Shown here in pieces: positions 55,475 through 64,000 of a DNA stretch of 64,000 nt; positions within the stretch are counted from its first letter, which is position 1; the number at the start of each line of letters is the position of its first letter. A program made the position numbers and the translations under genes. A model generated the notes under the pieces. That model did not search any database. It saw only the letters and a program-made list of their open reading frames with translations, and had not been told where the DNA came from. The stretch comes from Roseobacter insulae. Lineage in GTDB: Bacteria > Pseudomonadota > Alphaproteobacteria > Rhodobacterales > Rhodobacteraceae. Location: NCBI RefSeq assembly GCF_019375555.1, contig NZ_JAHXDN010000001.1, forward strand, positions 221,001-285,000, read 5' to 3'.

Positions 55475-56218
55475 TCACCAGTCGAGGACGACCGGCTGTC
55501 CCATTCTCCGCATTTCGGCGAAGAACCTCCCGGTAGGACCGTTGTTTTCGAGAGTCGCGAGCCAAAGAGCGGTTTCAGCACCTTCGTCAGCGGAATATGG
55601 TGCCTCAGGCGCACCCATAGCCGTGCGAAGCCAACCCGGTGAGTAAGCGTTCACGAGAATGCAGTGCTTAGCCCATTCACGGGCAAGCAACACGGTTACC
55701 GCATTTAAGGCTACTTTGGAGATCCGGTAAGATGGAGCCAGCGGGTAGAAATCCGTAGCGGCGGTGGAGAGTGACGCCATCTCGGTCGATACGTTGATGA
55801 CTCGCGGGGCGTCGCTTTTCCTCAGCAACTCGAAAGAAGCCTGCGAGACACGAAGGGCGCCGAGAGCGTTCGTGTCGAATTCTCCGAGCGCGGTCTTCAT
55901 GTCGACAGTTCCGAGTGATGCTTCACTCTGCTCCGTCATCGAATTCCGACCGGCATTGTTGACGAGAACGTCGAGACGCCCGCCCGCTTGTTCGATAGTG
56001 GTTCGAAGCTTGGCGACGCTTTCATCTGACGAGACATCGAGCTGTATAGGGGTCGCTTCTCCTCCGGCTGACCTGAGCGCATCGGCGGTTTCCCTGGCGT
56101 CCGGCATCTGCCGTGCGGCGACAAGGACGTGCATATGGTGTTCGATGGCCAGTCCTTTGGCGATCGCCGTTCCAAGCCCGCCATTGGCGCCGGTAACAAG
56201 TGCTGTACGAGTTTGCAT
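55475..56218 (-). CDS. Short-chain dehydrogenase/reductase
   Basis: The 247-residue protein has the classical SDR motifs: TGANGGLG near residue 8-16, DVSSD, NNAG, catalytic Ser in INVSTEMASLS, and YRISK (Tyr and Lys). It uses NAD(P)H to act on alcohol/keto substrates. It lies 11 nt after the NTF2-like gene on the same strand, so both are probably one transcript. Confidence 0.9.
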   Translation of the reverse strand: MQTRTALVTGANGGLGTAIAKGLAIEHHMHVLVAARQMPDARETADALRSAGGEATPIQLDVSSDESVAKLRTTIEQAGGRLDVLVNNAGRNSMTEQSEASLGTVDMKTALGEFDTNALGALRVSQASFELLRKSDAPRVINVSTEMASLSTAATDFYPLAPSYRISKVALNAVTVLLAREWAKHCILVNAYSPGWLRTAMGAPEAPYSADEGAETALWLATLENNGPTGRFFAEMRRMGQPVVLDW

Positions 56219-56229
56219 GATCTGTCTCC

Positions 56230-57285
56230 TTACTCAGCAGCCGCGAAGGGGGCGGAGACGTGCTCCTGGACGATCTTCCATTCTTCATCGAGCAGGCGCC
56301 ACACATGGGTCACTCGCTGCTTGCCGGTGATCGGCGTTCCGTCGGCCATCACGCCATCCATTTGCACGAGTGTGGCCGTCCAGGCCGTTTCGCCATCGAT
56401 ACCGACATTGGCGACTTCCACAGGAGACACAGTGAAGCTCTGATAGGCGTCCATGACGTCCTGCAGGGCGCGCTCGTATTCTCCCCAACCTCGCACGCCA
56501 TTGGCCTCGTCATCGACAGCCACGACATCGAACGCGAATAGGTTTGGTATGGTCGCATAGAACCCAGCAGCCGCAGCGATATCGAACCGACCGGTGCCAA
56601 CACTCCAGACATCGACGGCAGCTCGTGTCCGTTCGATAATTTCAATACGGTCCGCTGCTTCCTCTGTTTCCAGACTAGTCTGCTCGCTGGCGCTCGCGTC
56701 ACCCGGGATGAACGGCGCGGAAATATGCTCATGTGCCACGAGCCAGCGATCGCCGATCTTCTCCAGAACGACAGTCTGGCGGGCCTGCATGGCGTAAGGC
56801 GTACCGTCCGTAGTCTTACCGTCGACGTCGATGCTCGCGCTCATCCAGGCCACGTCGCCGTTGCGGGCATAGCGGAACGTATCTTCGCGCATGTCGACAT
56901 TAAACTCGGAAGAGCGGGCGACGATCGCGGTCAGCTCTTCGGCATAGGCGTCCCAGCCTTGGAAGCCTTCAGCGGGCGGAAAGACGTCGAAGGCGAAGAG
57001 GCGCTCGGTCTGCTGATAGAACCTTGCCGGCACGTCGATGTCGAAGCGGCTGGTCGCGCCTGGGCTCCAGGTTTCGTTGTACTCGACCATGAACGCGCGG
57101 AAGAAGTCGGCCTCGCCCATAACGGCTTCGCGCGCTGTCGCGTTGGCCTCGAAATCGATCGTGGCGGCCCATTCGGAGGCATGCTCATCGATGACGCCAT
57201 TGCCTTCGGCCTGGGCGGGAAGTGCGGTAAGTGACAGCGCCATGGCGGTGGCGGCTGCGAGCGAATGTAGGGTTGAGCGGGTCAT
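56230..57285 (-). CDS. Secreted protein with two NTF2/SnoaL-like domains
   Basis: From ATG 57285 (AAAGGAGACCCGCA) the protein has 351 residues with a Sec signal (ending ALPAQA). Two similar halves follow. Each has an NTF2-like pattern ending WLVAHEHISAPF and WKIVQEHVSAPF respectively, with LFAFDV and a central WxxY in both. This indicates internal duplication. Single-domain relatives are ketosteroid-isomerase/DUF4440-like; function is unknown. The longer frame to 57372 lacks a start signal. It is divergent from the LysR gene at 57381. Confidence 0.75.
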   Translation of the reverse strand: MTRSTLHSLAAATAMALSLTALPAQAEGNGVIDEHASEWAATIDFEANATAREAVMGEADFFRAFMVEYNETWSPGATSRFDIDVPARFYQQTERLFAFDVFPPAEGFQGWDAYAEELTAIVARSSEFNVDMREDTFRYARNGDVAWMSASIDVDGKTTDGTPYAMQARQTVVLEKIGDRWLVAHEHISAPFIPGDASASEQTSLETEEAADRIEIIERTRAAVDVWSVGTGRFDIAAAAGFYATIPNLFAFDVVAVDDEANGVRGWGEYERALQDVMDAYQSFTVSPVEVANVGIDGETAWTATLVQMDGVMADGTPITGKQRVTHVWRLLDEEWKIVQEHVSAPFAAAE

Positions 57286-57366
57286 TGCGGGTCTCCTTTG
57301 GTTTCGTTGAGCAAGAGATACGTCGCCAATGGTCATACCGATAGACAGGTGTCGCGTACTTCTGCT

Positions 57367-57382
57367 ATACACATTCGTGTAT
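57367..57382. promoter_or_regulatory. LysR-type palindromic box overlapping the regulator's start codon
   Basis: ATACAC-ATTC-GTGTAT is a perfect 6-bp-arm palindrome ending in the first two bases of the LysR ATG at 57381. It lies between the divergent NTF2-like and LysR genes and is a likely binding site for that regulator. The geometry copies 17700-17714. Confidence 0.5.
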
Positions 57383-58298
57383 GATTGATCTCACCCTCCG
57401 CCAGATCGAAGTGCTCAACGCCGCCTTGTCGGCGCGCGGGTTGACGGCAGCCGCTGACCGGCTCGGCCTGCCGCAATCGAACATGTCCGCGACGCTCGCC
57501 AAGGCGCGGCGCATTTTTGGCGATAGCCTGCTCGTGCGCAGCGGATCCGGCATGTCGCTCACGGAAGAAGGCGCGCGGGTGCTGGAGGTGACGGCACGGC
57601 TACTCGAAGACGTCGACGCGCTGAGCGCAGATCGCACGCACTACAATCCTCGGGAAGACGATGGCGAGTTCCGGATCGCCGCGGTCGACTACGTTCAGGC
57701 TGCTGTCTTGCCAGCGAGTATCTCGGCGCTCCGTGAGCTCGCGCCCAAACTACGCATCGCACTTGTGGGCTTGGACCGGCTGACATTACGGCAATCTATG
57801 GAGGCGGGTGAGATTGACGTCGCCGTAACCACGTCCGGATATGCGCCGGACGGTCTACGCGTTGCGCCGCTCGTGTCTGAAACTTTTGTTTGCGTCACTC
57901 GGCGGGGTGAACTGGCGGGTGAGGCGCTCGACATCGACAGCTATTGTCGCCTGCCGCAAATTCTCACTTCCCCTACCCGCGCAAACTTCCGAGGCGAGGT
58001 CGATCACGTGCTCGCAAAGGACGGACGCAAACGTCATATCGCGGCTTCGACCTCCAACTTCTTTTCAGCACTGTCCTTGTTGAAAGAAATCGGCGGAGTG
58101 ATCACGCTTCCTAAGCGATTGGCGGAGACGCTTGGAGATGAATACAGGATCTACGAACCACCTATTCGAATAGGCGGTTTTGATCTCGTGCTTTGCTGGG
58201 TGCCCAAGGTACATTCCAGCGAGCGCCACACGCACCACCGCAATGCGATCTTAAATTCCGTCGAACCTCAAACGAGTGAACGCACCGCGGGAGTCTAA
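57381..58298 (+). CDS. LysR-family transcriptional regulator
   Basis: The 305-residue protein has a LysR HTH (about 4-62; RGLTAAADRLGLPQSNMSATLAKAR) and an effector domain of the NodD/PcpR-like length. It is divergent from the NTF2-like/SDR pair by 95 nt and probably regulates them. The palindrome across its ATG suggests autorepression. Confidence 0.9.
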   Translation: MIDLTLRQIEVLNAALSARGLTAAADRLGLPQSNMSATLAKARRIFGDSLLVRSGSGMSLTEEGARVLEVTARLLEDVDALSADRTHYNPREDDGEFRIAAVDYVQAAVLPASISALRELAPKLRIALVGLDRLTLRQSMEAGEIDVAVTTSGYAPDGLRVAPLVSETFVCVTRRGELAGEALDIDSYCRLPQILTSPTRANFRGEVDHVLAKDGRKRHIAASTSNFFSALSLLKEIGGVITLPKRLAETLGDEYRIYEPPIRIGGFDLVLCWVPKVHSSERHTHHRNAILNSVEPQTSERTAGV

Positions 58299-58360
58299 GC
58301 CAATAGCCACGGCGTGATCCATAGGTAGGCAGGAGAAATGCAACCGCTTTGACAACGTTC

Positions 58361-58387
58361 TGCTTACGCGAAACTCTCGCGTAAGCA
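58361..58387. repeat. Inverted repeat TGCTTACGCGA beside tRNA-Arg
   Basis: TGCTTACGCGA (58361-58371) and its exact complement (58377-58387) are separated by 5 nt. The same 11-mer recurs on the other side of the tRNA at 58542-58552, with a partial copy at 58531. Repeated short sites around a tRNA are typical of recombinase attachment regions. Confidence 0.55.
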
Positions 58388-58438
58388 CTTTCGCCGCAAA
58401 ACAGAGAGTCGCTAAGCATTTGATTAATGGAAGAAAAA

Positions 58439-58515
58439 TGGCGCACCCGAGAGGATTCGAACCTCTGGCCTCCGCCTTCGGAGGGCGGCGCTCTATCCAG
58501 CTGAGCTACGGGTGC
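58439..58515 (-). tRNA. tRNA-Arg (anticodon CCG)
   Basis: The minus strand gives a complete cloverleaf. Acceptor GCACCCG pairs with CGGGTGC, the D arm reads TAGCTCAGCTGGATAGAGC, the anticodon arm has loop CTCCGAA (anticodon CCG), the T arm has GGTTCGAATCC, and a CCA is encoded. The gene lies between cargo genes and the recombinase; its anticodon arm is duplicated at 58650. Confidence 0.95.
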
Positions 58516-59109
58516 ATACCGTTCGCGAGATGCTTACGCCATGCTTACGCGAGATTTTCGGCCTCTTGAAGAGCGAACCCGATATCCGCTCAAACCGTTG
58601 TTTAGTCACTTTTTTCTTCCAGCACCCTTCGCCATCGCCAGACTTGACATCCGCCTTCGGAGGGCGGCGCTCCAGTCAGAACACCCCATCATTCGGGAGT
58701 TAAATGCTGTGTCGAAAAATTGGCCGCCGTAAGCAAGTATTTACGCTACGCTTCAACGGGAATTCACCGTCCAATTCTCGACATAGCTAGCAGACGACCC
58801 ATAAACACACGCTACCGCACGCCTCAAAGTAGCATTGATTAACTGTTCCACCTTCGCGACTGTCTGTTCGATTATTTGTTTCCTCAAAAGGACGCAGCGA
58901 TATAGTGATGAAAGGTCTGGCACATCGAAAGACGAGGAACCGCGACGACATTGATCGCTCTCTTGTCCTATCAAAGGATGCCACCGGCCCTGATCCGCGC
59001 TTAGTCGAGCTGATCCGTCTTCTCGCGCGTCGTGCGGCACAAGATTGGTATGGCAAGCAGTCCGGAGATCGTTCGCAAACGGGCTCCTGATGCTTCAGGA
59101 GATGAAGTC
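58516..59109. other. Region between tRNA-Arg and the serine recombinase
   Basis: About 590 nt without a supported gene. It contains the 11-mer repeats (58531, 58542) and the tRNA-derived 23-nt repeat (58650). The recombinase promoter should be near 59000-59100. A purine-rich GGAGATGAAGTC precedes its start. Confidence 0.5.
58650..58672. repeat. 23-nt exact copy of the tRNA-Arg anticodon arm
   Basis: The segment beginning TCCGCCTTCGGAGGGCGGCG is identical over 23 nt to 58471-58493 inside tRNA-Arg, in the same orientation, 179 nt apart. Integrases that use the anticodon arm as core leave such direct repeats, so this may be an old attachment site. Confidence 0.65.
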
Positions 59110-60792
<1,683 letters not shown>

Positions 60793-60880
60793 ACACTTGG
60801 TGCGGCCTACCGCGTGGAACGCTAATTTAGGCCAGAAGATCATCGAAAGAGAGATACGGTAACAGAGGTTTTACTAGGTT

Positions 60881-60990
60881 TGGCGGTGACCTACTCTCCC
60901 ACGTCTTAAGACGCAGTACCATCGGCGCTACGGCACTTAACGGCCGGGTTCGGGATGGGACCGGGTGTTTTGCTCGCGCTATGACCACCA
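60881..60990 (-). rRNA. rrf: 5S ribosomal RNA
   Basis: The minus strand starts TGGTGGTCATAGCGCGAGCA and ends GAGTAGGTCACCGCCA, the 5S core. The ends may extend by a few bases. It lies between 23S and tRNA-fMet. Confidence 0.93.
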
Positions 60991-61540
60991 AACCATGAAA
61001 AACCTCTGTTGTCCAAGTCAGCACTCTAATGTGCTGTGTATGCTTTTGATTATCGTTCGAAGTGCTACCGCTGCGCTCCCTGAGCACATTGGTAAAATCT
61101 CTCTTCTACTGGATCAAATCAAGCCTATCGGGCAATTAGTACCAGTCAACTGAACACATTGCTGTGCTTACATCTCTGGCCTATCGACGAGGTGGTCTAC
61201 CTCGGCCCTCAGGGATACCTTGTTTTGAGGGGGGCTTCCCGCTTAGATGCCTTCAGCGGTTATCCTTTCCGATCATAGCTACCCTGCACTGCTGCTGGCG
61301 CAACAACAGGTCCACCAGTGGATCGTTCACCCCGGTCCTCTCGTACTAGGGGCAACTCCTCTCAAGTATCCTACACCCACGGAAGATAGGGACCGAACTG
61401 TCTCACGACGTTCTAAACCCAGCTCACGTACCTCTTTAAACGGCGAACAGCCGTACCCTTGGGACCTGCTCCAGCCCCAGGATGAGATGAGCCGACATCG
61501 AGGTGCCAAACACTGCCGTCGATATGGACTCTTGGGCAGT

Positions 61541-61589
<49 letters not shown>

Positions 61590-61732
61590 CCCACTTGGGA
61601 CCACCGGATCACTATGGCCGTCTTTCGACTCTGCTCGACTTGTCAGTCTCGCAGTCAGGCTGGCTTCTGCCATTGCACTCAACGAGCGATTTCCGACCGC
61701 TCTGAGCCAACCTTCGCGCGCCTCCGTTACGC

Positions 61733-61764
<32 letters not shown>

Positions 61765-62022
61765 ACCACACAGGGTCCCGGATCCGGATAACGGACCGCG
61801 GTTAGACATCAAGCAGAACAAGGGTGGTATCTCAAGGGAGGCTCCACGCAAACTGGCGTTCACGCTTCAAAGCCCACCACCTATCCTGCACATGTTCGGC
61901 CTAATGCCAGTGTGAAGTTGTAGTAAAGGTGCACGGGGTCTTTCCGTCTAACCGCGGGAAACCTGCATCTTGACAGGTAATTCAATTTCGCTGAGTCTAT
62001 GTTGGAGACAGCGGGGAAGTCG

Positions 62023-62105
<83 letters not shown>

Positions 62106-62840
62106 TGGGCTTCAATTCAGAGCTCTCACCCCTCCTTTTAACCTTCAGGCACCGGGCAGGCGTCAGACCCTATACGTCGTCTTGCGACTTCGCAGAGCCC
62201 TGTGTTTTTAATAAACAGTCGCCACCCCCTGGTTTGTGCCCCCAGCCAATACTTGCGTAGAAACTGGGCCTCCTTCTCGCGAACTTACGGAGGTATTTTG
62301 CCGAGTTCCTTCAACATAGTTCTCTCAAGCGCCTTGGTATTCTCTACCAGTCCACCTGTGTCGGTTTAGGGTACGATCTAGCGATGGAGCTATTTCCAGG
62401 AACCTCTCAGCAGCCCATTCAATCCAATAAGGATGAACTACCTCCGAGATCCGTCACTTCCATCTGGCCCAGGAATATTAACCTGGTTCCCATCGACTAC
62501 GCCTTTCGGCCTCGCCTTAGGGGTCGGCTTACCCTGCTCAGATTAGCTTTAAGCAGGAACCCTTGGACTTTCGGCGACAGTGTCTCTCACACTGTTTGTC
62601 GCTACTCATGTCATCATTCTCACTAGTGATCTCTCCACCGGATCGCTCACGCGCCGGCTTCACAGAAAACTCCGTGTGTCCAATCCGGGCGAACCCGGTA
62701 AGGACACATGGAATTATGTCACACTACGCTCTGCTACCATGCAATAAATGCATCCTAAGCTTCGGCTCATGGCTTGAGCCCCGTTACATCTTCGCCGCAA
62801 GACAACTTATTTAGACCAGTGAGCTGTTACGCTATCTTTA

Positions 62841-62871
<31 letters not shown>

Positions 62872-63370
62872 TTGTTTTGGTCGTCTCACCTGCTTTCCCA
62901 CTTAGCCATGAATTAGGGGCCTTAGCTGTAGGTCAGGGTTGTTTCCCTCTCCACGACGGACGTTAGCATTCGCCGTGTGTCTGCCATCTAGTACTCCTCG
63001 GTATTCGGAGTTTGGTTAGGATCAGTAAGCCTGTGGGGCCCCATTACCCATCCAGTGCTCTACCCCCGAGGGTATTCGGATGACGCTCTACCTAAATAGA
63101 TTTCGCAGAGAACCAGCTATCTCCGAGTTTGATTGGCCTTTCACCCCTAGGCACAGCTCATCCCGATCCTTTTCAACGGATGTGGGTTCGGTCCTCCAGT
63201 AAGTGTTACCTTACCTTCAACCTGGCCATGCCTAGATCACTCGGTTTCGGGTCTGATCCCACGAACTCGACGCCCTATTAAGACTCGCTTTCGCTGCGCC
63301 TACACCTAACGGCTTAAGCTTGCTCGTGAGACCAAGTCGATGACCCATTATACAAAAGGTACGCCGTCAC

Positions 63371-63918
63371 AAGACTGGAGATCAATTTGGATATCAGAAA
63401 CCGAAGGTATACCGCACCACCAGCGTCTCGCTGCCGGGGTTGGTGTCCTCGATGTCTGCGTTGGATTTGTGGTCAATCGCAAGTGAGATCCGACTGCTGT
63501 CCGTCAGCGTATAGCCAACGCCCAGCAACGTTCTGAATTGCAGATTGCCACCCAATGGGCTGCCACCACTGCCCTGATCATAGTAGCCGGGCATGAAACT
63601 GCCTTCTACAAACCACGGCCCCTCTCCCAATGACCACAAGGCATAAACACCCACACCGACAAAAACGTCTCCGTCGCCGTCGATCTGGCCTGCACCAGCG
63701 AGCGAATATGACGCTGCGCGACCCGCAAAGAACGGATCAGCGTGATATTCGAGCACCAGGGCTGCGGCCTGTGTGTCTGTTTGGTCTAACACATCGTCAT
63801 AGCCCAGACCGATGACGTATTCGTCAGCGATTGCGGCTGATGTGGTTAGGGTGAAGGTCAGTATGGAAGCTATGTATTTCATAGGCTTCCAATGACATCC
63901 AAATTGAACTCCAGTCAA
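63371..63918 (-). other. Intervening sequence in helix 25 of 23S rRNA carrying a gene
   Basis: The insert replaces the helix 25 tip and is bounded by 24-nt arms at 63373-63396 and 63893-63916. The plus-strand arms begin GACTGGAGATCAATTTGG and TGACATCCAAATTGAACT and are complementary except one mismatch and one G-U pair. This long stem is the classic RNase III excision structure of rRNA intervening sequences. Typical ones are 100-300 nt without genes or encode the helical S23 protein; this one is about 550 nt and holds a deacylase gene in rRNA orientation. Confidence 0.88.
63394..63882 (-). CDS. PagL-type lipid A 3-O-deacylase (acyloxyacyl hydrolase family) inside 23S rRNA
   Basis: From ATG 63882 (TTGGAAGCCT upstream) the 162-residue protein has a Sec signal peptide (MKYIASILTFTLTTSAAIA, then DEYVIGLGYDDVL) and an eight-strand beta-barrel-like pattern ending in FGF with terminal Phe, as in outer-membrane proteins. 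AIDHKSNADIEDTNPGSE has His, Ser at +2 and Glu at +14, the spacing of the PagL triad His126/Ser128/Glu140. It would remove the 3-O-acyl chain of lipid A at the outer membrane. The stop codon TGA lies in the terminal stem. The frame is uninterrupted, so it is under selection or recent. Expression from an rRNA transcript is the open question. Confidence 0.85.
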   Translation of the reverse strand: MKYIASILTFTLTTSAAIADEYVIGLGYDDVLDQTDTQAAALVLEYHADPFFAGRAASYSLAGAGQIDGDGDVFVGVGVYALWSLGEGPWFVEGSFMPGYYDQGSGGSPLGGNLQFRTLLGVGYTLTDSSRISLAIDHKSNADIEDTNPGSETLVVRYTFGF

Positions 63919-64000
63919 GCTCCGACTGATTGTAGGCGTTCGGTTTCAGGTACTGTTTCACTCCCCTCGTCGGGGTGCTTTTCACCTTTCCCTCACGGTA

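Overview
The window looks like chromosomal DNA of an alphaproteobacterium, most likely Rhodobacterales (Roseobacter group). The reasons are the protein style, the 23S-5S-tRNA-fMet gene order, the trb/rlxS-type conjugative backbone and the DUF932/DUF736/DUF2493/DUF2840/DUF2274 proteins typical of alphaproteobacterial integrative elements. Family names come from recognised motifs; no database search was run.

Region 1 (1-18.6 kb) is mostly ordinary chromosome: a 2-oxoacid dehydrogenase cluster with a split E2 and an embedded aldehyde dehydrogenase, the proton-translocating transhydrogenase pntAB, a DUF1275 membrane protein, a MarR-GNAT fusion, a two-subunit molybdenum hydroxylase, LysE- and MFS-type exporters, and an aldo/keto reductase divergent from a LysR regulator.

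Region 2 (18.8-28.0 kb) is a defence-like island. A truncated IS3-family element lies at one edge. A tight six-gene minus-strand operon follows: D12 adenine methyltransferase, second DNA methyltransferase, Rad50/SMC-like ATPase with a CxxC-CxxC hook, small putative winged-helix protein, PD-(D/E)XK nuclease and poly-gamma-glutamate-hydrolase-like enzyme. A perfect-arm palindrome lies next to the operon start. A HipBA-type toxin-antitoxin pair follows. The ATPase/middle/nuclease core resembles ABC-three-component (Lamassu-like) systems, but the full combination is not one I recognise.

Region 3 (28.5-54.5 kb) is the backbone of an integrative and conjugative element of the ICEMlSymR7A type. It holds DUF932, ParB, Toprim primase, DUF2493, DUF736, a QseC/QseM-like regulatory pair, an FseA-like gene split by a +1 frameshift, an RdfS-like excision factor, DUF2840, TraF, lytic transglycosylase, relaxase, TraG, and trbBCDEJ(K)LFGI plus DUF2274. 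Its intergenic spaces hold several unusual folded elements: two covarying leader hairpins, a multi-hairpin leader ending in a terminator, a 21-bp perfect inverted repeat, and a 33-bp operator-like palindrome.

Region 4 (54.5-60.8 kb) holds cargo (LysR, SDR, tandem NTF2-like secreted protein, LysR), a tRNA-Arg(CCG) whose anticodon arm is duplicated 180 bp away, and a large serine recombinase whose last codons run antisense through the rrn terminator and tRNA-fMet.

Region 5 (60.7-64 kb, minus strand) is the 3' part of an rrn operon: 23S, 5S, tRNA-fMet. Helix 25 of the 23S gene is interrupted by a roughly 550-nt intervening sequence bounded by long inverted repeats. It carries a complete co-oriented gene for a secreted PagL-type lipid A deacylase with the His-Ser-Glu triad intact. 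I consider this and the six-gene methyltransferase/ATPase/nuclease operon the two most notable objects in the window.
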